Notes: generated from the letters alone by a model not told the origin. A stretch of DNA of 64,000 nucleotides from Vibrio sp. NTOU-M3 (GCF_040869035.1 NZ_CP162101.1:744001-808000); one strand, 5' to 3'; positions 45,888 to 54,849 are shown, numbered from the stretch's first letter. Numbers and translations: made by a program.

Positions 45888-46310
45888 TTATGAAGATGTA
45901 CTGCTTGGAATCAGTGCCACCTTGGCGCCTTCTTTTTCACAAAAACTCATGGACACTCGTACTGGATGATTTTTCTGAAACCAGCCAGACTTTTTAGCGA
46001 AAGTAAGGTGAGGATTCTGGTCGTCTTTGTCACACCTTAGATAGGCATTAAATGTTAGGGAAAGGGATTCCAGTTTAAAAAATTGGCAAGGGCAGATGGA
46101 CGCCAACGGCAATTGCTGAGTTTGGTAGCGGATACCTTGGTCAGTTACAATCGGCATTTGTACCGCAACTTCCTTAGCTTTTAATTCACCGTGTTCATCG
46201 ACAGTAAAATAATCTTGAAGTGAAGCATACTTTTGTTCTTCTAAACGAATTTTGGCTTGCAACAGTTGTTGTATGACTTGTTCTGCTGCTCTGAAAGGAG
46301 AATTGTCCAT
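45888..46310 (-). CDS. Diverged DUF2589-like protein
   Basis: The 140-residue protein shares the layout of DUF2589 proteins: a strand LPLASICPCQFFKLESLSLTFNAYLR that aligns by pattern with LLTLLPLNALAVDDVSIGFN in the 46620 gene, and a C-terminal VRVSMSFCEKEGAKVALI. Remote homology, judged by eye. Co-directional with the Zn-ribbon and DUF2589 genes. Confidence 0.55.
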   Translation of the reverse strand: MDNSPFRAAEQVIQQLLQAKIRLEEQKYASLQDYFTVDEHGELKAKEVAVQMPIVTDQGIRYQTQQLPLASICPCQFFKLESLSLTFNAYLRCDKDDQNPHLTFAKKSGWFQKNHPVRVSMSFCEKEGAKVALIPSSTSS

Positions 46311-46325
46311 CCATCTGCTCCCCTA

Positions 46326-46556
46326 TTACAACGGGCGATTGCCGCGTTGTTGCAATCCTTTGGTACGTTGTTGATAACCGAAGTAGTCATCCAAACCTTT
46401 TTGATACACATTCTGGCTAGAGGACATTAGTGAGACCGAACTGTGGCATTGTGGGCAGGCAAAGGTAGCACCGGCTAACAATAGCTCTGGTTCAATGGTG
46501 ATTTTGCTGTTTTTACCTTCTTCTTGACAGGTTGGGCATGGAATGTGAGTTTGCAT
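46326..46556 (-). CDS. Small zinc-ribbon protein
   Basis: The 76-residue protein has CPTCQEEG and, 27 residues on, CPQCHSS, a typical four-Cys zinc ribbon, followed by a short basic tail with YFGYQQRTKGLQQRGNRPL. It lies between two DUF2589-type genes and 15 nt before the next. Probably a partner or chaperone of those proteins. Confidence 0.7.
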   Translation of the reverse strand: MQTHIPCPTCQEEGKNSKITIEPELLLAGATFACPQCHSSVSLMSSSQNVYQKGLDDYFGYQQRTKGLQQRGNRPL

Positions 46557-46619
46557 AAGTACTCCTTTATAGAAATGGTCGATCCTATTTTGGGAGCGGC
46601 CAATGGTTAGCGTGGGTTA

Positions 46620-47285
46620 TTATTGCCCGTCAGTTAGCATGATTGGCGTGATATTGTCGGTATACGCTTGGATGATCACCCCAACTCCTTCAGGTAGAGG
46701 AAGCTGTCCTGCGTGTACTTTGACGTCATATGTCGCTTTATTGCTCTTTTCATACTTCTCTGTATTCGAGCTGCTGCTCTCAGAAGATTTCGCGACGCTA
46801 CCGCTGACGCTGCATGAAAATGGACCATAACCCACTTTTGCTTCAAAGCTGCCTTGAGCCGACATGCTGTCTTTTTCTGTTTGGCTCTGCTCATTGGAAA
46901 AGCTGGATTTCACTTCCATATTGAAACCAATTGAGACGTCATCGACTGCTAGCGCATTGAGAGGCAGTAGAGTGAGCAGCGGGATCGTAATGGATGATTC
47001 AACGGTGTCGGTTTCAATGCTGGTTTGGCTACCATTGCTGCCTGCCTCTTTACTGCTTTTGATGACAGGTCGTTTGAGTTTTAAATCAACCATTACGGGT
47101 TGATACTCGGTGCCATTTTCCTCTTTGCTAAAACAGGTATCGAGCATAAATTTTACCTGCGTCATTGCCATTTTGTGGTTGGCATCAGCCGCCGCCATCA
47201 GTGGAGCACCAATAAGCTCACCCATTGGTAATCCACTGAATTGTTGTGCCATAGAAACCAATCCTGGTCCTTGTGATACTGGCAT
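46620..47285 (-). CDS. DUF2589-family protein
   Basis: The 221-residue protein fits DUF2589: SMAQQFSGLPMGELIGAPLMAAADANHKMA at the start, LLTLLPLNALAVDDVSIGFNMEVK in the middle and VKVHAGQLPLPEGVGVIIQAY at the end. The family is widespread in bacteria and uncharacterised. AAGGAG precedes the start. Confidence 0.82.
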   Translation of the reverse strand: MPVSQGPGLVSMAQQFSGLPMGELIGAPLMAAADANHKMAMTQVKFMLDTCFSKEENGTEYQPVMVDLKLKRPVIKSSKEAGSNGSQTSIETDTVESSITIPLLTLLPLNALAVDDVSIGFNMEVKSSFSNEQSQTEKDSMSAQGSFEAKVGYGPFSCSVSGSVAKSSESSSSNTEKYEKSNKATYDVKVHAGQLPLPEGVGVIIQAYTDNITPIMLTDGQ

Positions 47286-47333
47286 AGTTACTCCTTATTG
47301 AGTGTGAGTGGTATGAGATTTTATTAACCTGGA

Positions 47334-47516
47334 ACCTGTGCTCTGAGTGCCCGTTCGTAGCCGTCAATGATGTATTTGAGGCCGTCAGGTGTTTCCATTG
47401 CCGCAATTTTGACTTCGAGGTGCGCTTTGCCACCGTTACCCAGTTTTGCGCCTTCTTCAGCCATTTCCTGATTTTTTAACGTGAATTGAGTGAACGAACT
47501 CTTCTAAGTTAATCAT
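47334..47516 (-). pseudogene. Small DUF2589-cluster gene with a frameshift in an A6 run
   Basis: From ATG 47516 (AAGGGAA upstream) the frame reads MINLEEFVHSIHVKKSGNG and stops. Removing one base from the A6 run (T6 on the plus strand at 47472-47477) joins it to a 49-residue open frame (MAEEGAKLGNGGKAHLEV, KIAAMETPDGLKYIIDGYER) ending at 47334, about 60 residues in total. The end resembles the C-terminal strand of the adjacent DUF2589 protein. It could be a true mutation, a phase-variable tract or a sequencing error; alternatively the downstream ATG may start a real 49-residue gene. Confidence 0.6.
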
Positions 47517-47743
47517 GCGAATTTCCCTTCTTCTGGTTTTCGATCAGTATCTGAGAATAGGAAGCGGGAAAATCGGATCTTTCGACGGTCTATTCGGGAC
47601 AAGAACGCAATATTTAAGGAGGGCTTGGGCGTGTTCTTTTCTTCAGCGTTAGTTTGGCGGTATTACTTGGTGGATGCCGCCGAGTAATGAATGGCGAACC
47701 TCTCTTAGATTAGATCCAATACGGATTACCTTAGTGAGGGGCT

Positions 47744-49954
47744 ATGCGAAATATTGGAATACTCATCGTGCGCTGTTTGCCAGCGCTGTTCTTTTTCTCT
47801 TTAGTGATCACGTTTGTGTGGTGGCATAAAGTTGCCAACATAGAACAACAAGTGATCATGACGACACTATCTCAGTTAGAGAGTCAGGTAGATACAGAGC
47901 TCCGACAACGTGAGGCTCAAATTGATGCTTTTTTTCAACGAGCGGAACGTTCAGTCGATGCCATTGCCACAGATCTAGATCGTGAGCAGTCTGAGTATTC
48001 GCGCTTGATCCCTAAGATGTTGGAAACCATGAGTGAGCAACATTGCACCGCCATTGGGACCCACTTCGCGGATGCCTATGACAAATCTTTACTTGAACCT
48101 CATTTTTCTGATTACACCTATCGCGGAGAAAATAAGGTGCTTTATGCTCCGTTTTTTACCAAAGCGGGGCGAAGCGTCACCAGTTATCCCTACGACTACA
48201 CGCTCACAGGCAATAACGCGCTCAACATTGGTTGGTACAGTGAAAAAATCGCGTCGGGCAGTTGGTTTGGGCCGTATTTTGGTCATGCGAATCAATCTTA
48301 TCTGATCAGCTATCGTGCGCCGTTTGGCTGGGATGAGGAAAAGCAGCGTAATTTAGGCAATGTTGTCGCCGATTACTCTTTGGAAAGTTTGCGCGATATG
48401 CTTGCTGGTCTTCAGTTGCTCTCAAGTGGTTACGGGATCCTCTTAACCAGTGATGGAACAATTATCTCTCACCCGGTCACGGATTATCTCTCGCGCAATA
48501 TCGCAGAAATAGAAAACCTAAACTTAGATCTGAATGAGATAGACGCGTTACCGGAACGTCAATTTCTCTCGCTGGCAGCGTTAAACGGCCAACCTGAAAG
48601 CAGTGATGACAAGTTTGTCTACACCCGTAGTTTTAGTGAACGTGGGTGGAAGGTGATTGCGGTGATCAAGAAACAAGATGCACTGGAATACCACTCTACG
48701 GAGGCCATTAAAGAGGGAAACGAATCTTTTTCTGCGTATCGACTTAAGCAGCAGGTGTATCTGATTCTGCTTGCTACATTGAGTGCATTTTTGTTCTGTG
48801 CAGCAGCGATCTCAACGTTGAAATTGATGAAGCGACAGCGGATCTGGCTTTGTGCCGGAGTATTTTCAGCGCTGTGTATTTTAGCCACTCTCCTGATTTG
48901 GCGGGCGCATTTGCTCACGGATCATGATCGTCAAAGTGACGATATCGTGGTGACGGATCAGACGGAATTGGAAGCCGCGCTCAATGCGATTCATCGTGCT
49001 CAAGGTCGAAAAGAGGGTAACGAACCGGCCAAAATCAAGACTGGCTTTTTTATTCAGTCGGCTCGATTTGCGTCATCGACCGATGTGTATGTCACCGGTT
49101 ATGCATGGCAAAAATTACCAGAGCAATGGCAAGAACAGTTAGCAAAAGGCCAAAACTCTTCAACATTGCTTAGTTTGGTATTGCCAGAGGCGGAAAGTTC
49201 CTCTGTCGAAGTCGTGTACTCCGATAAAACCATGACCCGGTGGTATTTTGAAGCGTCATTGCGCCAAGCTTTTAACTACCTGAAATATCCATTCGATGAA
49301 GAAGAGATCTGGATACGTGCGCGATTTCGCGACTTCCATCAAAGTGACGTCATCTTGATTCCCGATCTTACTGCTTACCCTCCATTTTCGCGCAGCACGC
49401 GTTATGGCTTAGAGGAAGATCTGTTCATCGAAGGGTGGGACATCACTAATACTTCGTACTATTTTCGCAATGTCAGATATAGCAGCAACTTTGGTGATGA
49501 CACACTGAATTCACAAATCCATGCGCAACCCGATCTCTTTTTCGGTATATCGGTAAAACGGGATTTTGTGGGGGTGTTGATCGCGCATATGTTGCCACTC
49601 GCCGTGATTGCCTATTTGGTATTTGCCGTGCTGATGATCCACACCCGAGACAAAGAACACAATGAGCTGCTTGGCTTTAACTCAGCCATGGTTTTAGGGT
49701 ATGCCGCCAGCCTGTTCTTTGCCCTAACCTTATCCCATTTTTCATTACGTCAGACGCTTCAGGCCAAAGGGATCATCTACCTCGAATATTTCTATTTCAT
49801 TCTCTACATCGCATTGGCTTTTGTGGTGGCAAATGCGTTGGCCTACACATTGAAAAAAGTACCTAAAACGTCTCGTTTGCTATGGGCACAATTCATTTAC
49901 TGGCCAGCGTTACTCATCTCGCTATTGTTCTTCACAGTATTGAGGTTTAGCTAA
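47744..49954 (+). CDS. Cache-sensor fused to pentameric ligand-gated ion channel-like domain
   Basis: 736 residues. A first membrane span (~7-27) leads into a periplasmic dCache-type sensor (~30-320; NVVADYSLESLRDMLAGL, GYGILLTSDGTIISHP). Two spans (~340-355, 370-390) follow, then a second extracytoplasmic domain (~395-600) that looks like a prokaryotic pLGIC (GLIC-type) ligand domain: KTGFFIQSARFASSTDVYV, the pro-loop YPFD at 515-518, and GWDIT at 564-568. Four spans follow as in M1-M4 (~608-632 after KRDFVG, 647-668, 677-703, 714-735), ending at the C-terminus. First gene of a three-gene operon; stop and next start are adjacent. Channel activity is inferred. Confidence 0.72.
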   Translation: MRNIGILIVRCLPALFFFSLVITFVWWHKVANIEQQVIMTTLSQLESQVDTELRQREAQIDAFFQRAERSVDAIATDLDREQSEYSRLIPKMLETMSEQHCTAIGTHFADAYDKSLLEPHFSDYTYRGENKVLYAPFFTKAGRSVTSYPYDYTLTGNNALNIGWYSEKIASGSWFGPYFGHANQSYLISYRAPFGWDEEKQRNLGNVVADYSLESLRDMLAGLQLLSSGYGILLTSDGTIISHPVTDYLSRNIAEIENLNLDLNEIDALPERQFLSLAALNGQPESSDDKFVYTRSFSERGWKVIAVIKKQDALEYHSTEAIKEGNESFSAYRLKQQVYLILLATLSAFLFCAAAISTLKLMKRQRIWLCAGVFSALCILATLLIWRAHLLTDHDRQSDDIVVTDQTELEAALNAIHRAQGRKEGNEPAKIKTGFFIQSARFASSTDVYVTGYAWQKLPEQWQEQLAKGQNSSTLLSLVLPEAESSSVEVVYSDKTMTRWYFEASLRQAFNYLKYPFDEEEIWIRARFRDFHQSDVILIPDLTAYPPFSRSTRYGLEEDLFIEGWDITNTSYYFRNVRYSSNFGDDTLNSQIHAQPDLFFGISVKRDFVGVLIAHMLPLAVIAYLVFAVLMIHTRDKEHNELLGFNSAMVLGYAASLFFALTLSHFSLRQTLQAKGIIYLEYFYFILYIALAFVVANALAYTLKKVPKTSRLLWAQFIYWPALLISLLFFTVLRFS

Positions 49955-51532
49955 ATGAAAACAGACGCGCTAAAGAAAATACTTTTTGCCTTCTTATTCT
50001 CCTTGCCACTGTGCCTTATTAGTACCGCACAGCTGGGGCAAGAAATGGAGGAACATGCCACGGTGACCGCAGGCTGGTATCCGTGGAGTCCGTACCAATA
50101 TTTGGATGACAAAGAACAGCTGACGGGGCTGGATTACGCGTTAGTCACGGCAATATTCCAAACGGCAGGAATTGAGGTGAATTATGATCCGAAAATGCCA
50201 GAAACTTGGTCTAAAAACCAAGAAGATGTCCTGAGCGGGGTTAAAGACATCGCTGCAGGTGCATTTGAAAGTGAGCAGCGGCGGCAAGTTTACCATCTGT
50301 CTAAGCCATACCGCTACGAATCGAACAGCTTGTACATTCGCCACGATTTGCAAGCAAAATTGGATGTGTACTTGTTAGAGGACCTCTTTAAATTGATCCG
50401 CCAGCACGGCTTTCGTGTGGGAGTGATTCGGGGGTACACCTATGCCAGTAACTCGCTTAACCGTTTTATCAATCAAGAGATCAACAACAAAAGTGGTTTG
50501 ATAGTCGGAGCTTCAACAGAGGAAGAAAACTTCGACAATCTGATTTCTGATCGAGTGGACATTGTGGTGTCTGACCGCTTGGTTGGCGCGCAAATCGTAT
50601 GGCAAAGAAAGCTGGGAGGTGTGATTGGAGAGCATCAAATCAAGCTGCCATCAAAACCGATTCACTTGCTAATACACCGAGATCCTGAAACCGAGGATGA
50701 TGTGCGTGGAGAATACCTTCTTAATGCATTCAATCAAGGGGTTGATCAGCTATCACAATCTGGAGAAATAGATGCCATTATTGGTGAATATCTCTTTCCT
50801 GTATTGATGAATATTACGGTCCAGCGAGATTGGTTTTACGCCGTTGATATCCTTGGGGCGATATTTTTTGCTTTAGGTGGTTTTTTGATTGCCAAAGAAC
50901 GGCAGTACGACATCTTTGGCACTTTAGTGATGATTGCGTTACTCGTCGGTGGCGGCGGCATTATCCGGGATCTGCTGGTGGGACGTACACCAGTTATCAT
51001 CCGGATTCCCGATTATATCTACATCATCGTCAGCATGGCATTGATTGGTTACTTACTCAGCTTTGTGCATGAGTTTGGTAAGCAACACTCCCGTTATTAC
51101 CGTCATCGGTTTTCCTGGTTCAATCACAAAGCCGATTTGATCCGAGAGCTTATTGAAGCCATTGGATTGGGGACATACACCATTGTTGGGGTCGGCGTGG
51201 CGGTTGAAGCCAAGCTGTTGCCTCTTTGGATTTGGGGGCCACTATTGGGCTGTATTACCAGTTGTGGCGGCGGCATTATTGCCAATATCTTGCGCCAACA
51301 ACATCTTGAGAGCATGACAGGAAACCTCGCTCCAGAGTGCTCGCTACTCTGGGGCTCGTTCTTTTCATTTTTTATGATCTGGCAAGGTAACCGGCTAGAC
51401 CCGACTGAGGTGTTTTTGGGGGTGATCGTCACTCTTGTTGGATGCACGCTCACCATGATGCTGATCCGCGGCTATAGGCTTTCATCACCCCGAATGCAAA
51501 ACCGAACATTTCCACTGTCCTCAAGACGTTAA
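49955..51532 (+). CDS. Periplasmic amino-acid-binding domain fused to TRIC/UPF0126 membrane domain
   Basis: 525 residues: signal segment (LFAFLFSLPLCLISTA), an SBP_bac_3 domain (~35-285; TAGWYPWSPYQYLD, TGLDYALVTAIFQTAGIE, DIAAGAFESEQRRQVYHLSKPYR), then a UPF0126/TRIC-type domain (~300-500). The first repeat has GGGIIRDLLVGRTP (R338); the second has GGGIIANIL, where the usual Arg is Ala443. TRIC relatives are cation channels, and bacterial YadS-type UPF0126 proteins are linked to glycine transport. The fusion suggests ligand-regulated conductance. ATG starts the base after the channel-gene stop. Confidence 0.78.
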   Translation: MKTDALKKILFAFLFSLPLCLISTAQLGQEMEEHATVTAGWYPWSPYQYLDDKEQLTGLDYALVTAIFQTAGIEVNYDPKMPETWSKNQEDVLSGVKDIAAGAFESEQRRQVYHLSKPYRYESNSLYIRHDLQAKLDVYLLEDLFKLIRQHGFRVGVIRGYTYASNSLNRFINQEINNKSGLIVGASTEEENFDNLISDRVDIVVSDRLVGAQIVWQRKLGGVIGEHQIKLPSKPIHLLIHRDPETEDDVRGEYLLNAFNQGVDQLSQSGEIDAIIGEYLFPVLMNITVQRDWFYAVDILGAIFFALGGFLIAKERQYDIFGTLVMIALLVGGGGIIRDLLVGRTPVIIRIPDYIYIIVSMALIGYLLSFVHEFGKQHSRYYRHRFSWFNHKADLIRELIEAIGLGTYTIVGVGVAVEAKLLPLWIWGPLLGCITSCGGGIIANILRQQHLESMTGNLAPECSLLWGSFFSFFMIWQGNRLDPTEVFLGVIVTLVGCTLTMMLIRGYRLSSPRMQNRTFPLSSRR

Positions 51533-51564
51533 TAAAGAATATTCCCAACTTCGAAGGAATTTAT

Positions 51565-53145
51565 ATGAAAAATACGAACTCAGATGGCGTTTCGTCGTGC
51601 GTCCAACACTATTTTACATTCAGTGATAACGCGCAATGGAGTGAAAAAATTGAACGACTCTCACAGGCGTTTTTATGCCAGAGCCATATCAGTCAGCAAA
51701 TGGATGTAAAAGGGCTCCAACATCAATTTCAGTTTGTAGACATCCCAATGAATGGTTGTTCTGAACAGGCGTTTTTGGCGGAAATTACACAAGCCGTGTT
51801 GCCATACTCCATTAACACCGGGTCCCCTTATTTTATTGGTCATATGACGGCATTGTTACCTAATTTCATGCGTCCGCTAGCTAAGCTAAAAAGTACCTTG
51901 AATCAGAACATGGTCAAATTGGAGACGGCTAATGCCACGACCTTTTACGAAAAGCAAGCATTAGCGATGTTGCACAAGGCGATATACGATCGTCAGGCCG
52001 CCGAGTATCAACAATGGCTCAGCTCCAACCACCACCCTTTGGGGGCGATAACCTCAGGTGGCACACTGGCTAATATGATGGCGCTTCAGCTTGCTCGTGC
52101 TCGTTCATTGGCGAAATATGGTGATGTTGAAGCGCTAGGGGTTTCTGGCTTGATGCAACGAGCGGGCTATCAACGGGCAGTGGTGATTGTTTCAGAGCTT
52201 GGCCATTACTCCATCAAAAAGAGTTTAGGCATACTAGGCCTAGGGAAAAACAATCTGCTCACCATTCCTGTTGATGATCATCAGCGTATGGATATCGTCG
52301 CGTTACGCAAAGCTCTGTTGCAGTGTCAGAAAGACCGTGATCACGTGGTAGCGATTGTTGGGATCGCGGGGACGACAGAATGTGGCTCGTTTGATCCGCT
52401 GGATCAAATCGCAGCTTTAGCACAACAATTTGGTCATTATTTTCATGTAGATGGAGCATGGGGTGGGGCGTTGGTGTTGTCGAAAAAATATCGTCATTTA
52501 CTCAAAGGTATCGAACAGGCTGATTCAGTGACCATTGATGGGCACAAGCAGCTCTACCTACCGATGGGGATGGGGGTACTCATGCTCAAAGAGCCGCAAA
52601 GTTCCGCTGCAATTGCCAATGAAGCGAATTATATTATTCGCCGTAACTCATTTGATTTAGGTCGTTTTTCGGTTGAAGGATCACGTCCTGCCAATGTGTT
52701 TTACCTGCAAGCTGGGTTAAAGCTGCTAGGCCGAGAAGGGTATGCTGAAGTCCTTGATGGCAATATTGACACAACAAAACAGATGGCCGCTGAGGTTGAT
52801 GATTTAGCGGAATTTGAACTGCTGACCTCACCCCAATCCAACATCTTTTTATATCGCTACCTTCCGCAATCAATGAGAACAAAGAAACAGTTGTCTAAAG
52901 CTGATAATGATTTTATCGATGTGTGTAATGTTCGACTGCAAAGCGTACAGAAGTCACAAGGGAACAGTTTTGTCTCGCGAACCCTGTTTAAATATAAGGG
53001 GGGAGGAACAGTCGTAGCTCTTCGAGTTGTGATTGCCAACCCGCTGACAACGTTGGCGCATTGCCAAGCGGTGTTAAACGAACAAAAAGCGCTTGCCCAT
53101 GAAGTGCAGTGCTTATTACAGCCACTTGCAGCAGAATATGATTAG
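51565..53145 (+). CDS. PLP-dependent amino-acid decarboxylase, PanP-like paralogue
   Basis: 526 residues of the group II decarboxylase family with SPYFIGHMTALLPNFMRPLAKL, ITSGGTLANMMALQ, VDGAWGGALVLSKKYR and the PLP lysine K328 in TIDGHKQLYLPMG. It resembles PanP (aspartate 1-decarboxylase giving beta-alanine) of vibrios, yet is clearly a separate, diverged copy; glutamate (giving GABA) is an alternative substrate. It lies 33 nt after the SBP-TRIC gene. The stop (TAG at 53143) falls at the edge of a MITE-like fragment, so the C-terminus may be altered. Confidence 0.8.
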   Translation: MKNTNSDGVSSCVQHYFTFSDNAQWSEKIERLSQAFLCQSHISQQMDVKGLQHQFQFVDIPMNGCSEQAFLAEITQAVLPYSINTGSPYFIGHMTALLPNFMRPLAKLKSTLNQNMVKLETANATTFYEKQALAMLHKAIYDRQAAEYQQWLSSNHHPLGAITSGGTLANMMALQLARARSLAKYGDVEALGVSGLMQRAGYQRAVVIVSELGHYSIKKSLGILGLGKNNLLTIPVDDHQRMDIVALRKALLQCQKDRDHVVAIVGIAGTTECGSFDPLDQIAALAQQFGHYFHVDGAWGGALVLSKKYRHLLKGIEQADSVTIDGHKQLYLPMGMGVLMLKEPQSSAAIANEANYIIRRNSFDLGRFSVEGSRPANVFYLQAGLKLLGREGYAEVLDGNIDTTKQMAAEVDDLAEFELLTSPQSNIFLYRYLPQSMRTKKQLSKADNDFIDVCNVRLQSVQKSQGNSFVSRTLFKYKGGGTVVALRVVIANPLTTLAHCQAVLNEQKALAHEVQCLLQPLAAEYD

Positions 53146-53220
53146 GCGTCACACCTTGTGTCGCGATTAAAAGGCATAGAATTCGAACAAATTTTAACCG
53201 CAAAAGATCAACAGACCCTA
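53143..53220. repeat. MITE-like element, one-ended fragment
   Basis: About 78 bp match the reverse complement of the left end of the 37163 copy, ending in GATCAACAGACCCTA at 53220. The internal end coincides with the stop codon of the decarboxylase gene. Confidence 0.75.
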
Positions 53221-53287
53221 GCAACAGAGGTGGATTTGGCATCAGGCATTGGATGCCAAATCCATAAGGACGTGTGTACAACATGGC

Positions 53288-53935
53288 TTAAAATGCAGCA
53301 AGTAAGAAGCGTTCTTTTCCTTGCTTTTGCATTTGGCTTAAACGGGCGATTTGTGTACTGCCGGTTAAGTGTGTATCTAATACATACGCGCACTGTTGGT
53401 TATTGTCCAGAGGCGAAAAAAGTTTGATGTCTTCAGAACTAAAGCTCCCCCAAAGTCCGATCAACAATACTACGTCATCATCAGGTAACGCTTTGCGTAG
53501 CGCGGCTACACGTTGGGCGTCTTCATAGAGCTTGTTACGCTCTTTTTTGTTTTCTAAATCATCTTGATGCAGAACATGAAACTCAAACCAAATTTTGTGG
53601 CCAGAGGTGGTTAGGCACAGATCCGCTTTAGAGGCATAACGTTTATCGCAAACTTCAACAAGGTCACTTTTTGGGACGTATTTCAAATAAGTTTCATCTT
53701 GTTGGTAAGGCAAGGCAAATTGGATGTGCTCTGAGTCTGAGGTGCTGGCCAAAGGTAGGCTAAGTTCTAAAGTGAGCCATGAGCGAACAAACGGTTTGGC
53801 TTGTGACATGGCGATAACTTGGTTAGCCGCGGCAAAATGATGGTGTTTGGCTAAGTGGGTCAATAACGATTGTTGGAGCATCTTCATTTCCTTATGGGGG
53901 AGGTGAGGCAGTAACGTAGAGAAATAAGCCAGCAT
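53288..53935 (-). CDS. Hypothetical protein, possible nuclease-like fold
   Basis: I use ATG 53935 (215 residues); the frame extends to 54049 but that would overlap the upstream gene by 86 nt. The middle reads SKADLCLTTSGHKIWFEFHVLHQDD, a strand-turn-strand with Asp and Glu spaced as in PD-(D/E)xK nucleases, but with His in place of the usual Lys, so catalytic activity is doubtful. Last gene of the reverse-strand cluster. Confidence 0.55.
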   Translation of the reverse strand: MLAYFSTLLPHLPHKEMKMLQQSLLTHLAKHHHFAAANQVIAMSQAKPFVRSWLTLELSLPLASTSDSEHIQFALPYQQDETYLKYVPKSDLVEVCDKRYASKADLCLTTSGHKIWFEFHVLHQDDLENKKERNKLYEDAQRVAALRKALPDDDVVLLIGLWGSFSSEDIKLFSPLDNNQQCAYVLDTHLTGSTQIARLSQMQKQGKERFLLAAF

Positions 53936-53963
53936 CAAAGAAAGAGGCTGGCGCAAAAGACAA

Positions 53964-54830
53964 TTAGGTACGTAGCCAGCTTCGTGCTTGCTCGAGATCT
54001 GGAAAACGCAAAGCCGTATGGTGAGCGGAGTTTGCAAGATCATATTCATCCATTAACTCAGCACGAAATGCCACACCCAATGCCAAGCATTGCAACTGTT
54101 GTACTGGTGGAAAGTAGCTCAAATGTTCCGACAAGCTTTTGTACAGTTCAGGCTCGGTGGCATCTGTTCGCATGAGATCGCAAAGTGATTCTACCGTGAC
54201 AAACATTGGTTTTTTTTGTTGCCGTTCTCGTGTGCTGGTGGCAAAGCTTTTTTGCCATTGGAAGGTGGTACCAAACAAGTAGCAACGAATGGCATGCATC
54301 ATTAGCCAGTAGAGTGAGTGAATCTCTTGGGTGGACAGTAATGCCTTGTGCTGGATGTAACTAAATAGGGCTAGGGCAAACTTGCTGAGGGCCGTTCCGT
54401 CCGTATTGGTCAGTGCGAGTAAAATTGCATGATTGAGTTTGTCTTCCTCAACCTCCAGTCGTGAGTTAGCTTTCTGGACTCGGTGCCTGATAGTCTTCAG
54501 CTGTGCTGAGTGGGACGCCGCTTGAGGCGATCGTGCGGAAAAATATCCCAAGCGTCGTCCACGCGTGTTAAGCATGCCTCCGTTGAGCCAGTCGACATGG
54601 CTCAAAGGATTAATCGGACAACGACTGACATTTGAAGGTGTAACCTTTTGAGTTTCAGTCTCAGTGTTAGCGATAGCCTGCTCTGGTTTCGTCGTACGGA
54701 TGGGCAAAGAATCTGGTGGTGCATGTGTGATCTGGGCTAGCTGATATGCGAGCCTTTGTGCCACGTCAGGTTCTGCCCCGGCCATTAATGCGGCACTGAA
54801 GGCCGCATAGTACATTTGGTCTGCTCGCAT
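53964..54830 (-). CDS. Hypothetical protein, 288 residues
   Basis: The protein starts MRADQMYYAAFSAALMAGAE behind GGAG and is predicted mainly helical, with a basic, Ser/Gln-rich region (~75-125) in between. No signal peptide, no membrane span, no recognised domain. 19 nt separate it from the next gene upstream. Confidence 0.62.
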   Translation of the reverse strand: MRADQMYYAAFSAALMAGAEPDVAQRLAYQLAQITHAPPDSLPIRTTKPEQAIANTETETQKVTPSNVSRCPINPLSHVDWLNGGMLNTRGRRLGYFSARSPQAASHSAQLKTIRHRVQKANSRLEVEEDKLNHAILLALTNTDGTALSKFALALFSYIQHKALLSTQEIHSLYWLMMHAIRCYLFGTTFQWQKSFATSTRERQQKKPMFVTVESLCDLMRTDATEPELYKSLSEHLSYFPPVQQLQCLALGVAFRAELMDEYDLANSAHHTALRFPDLEQARSWLRT

Positions 54831-54849
54831 ATCGAATCTCCTACCAGCG

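Noticed and set aside
53936..54049. Upstream extension of the 53288 gene
   Set aside because: It would overlap the preceding gene by 86 nt; an ATG at 53935 just after that gene's stop gives a more normal arrangement.
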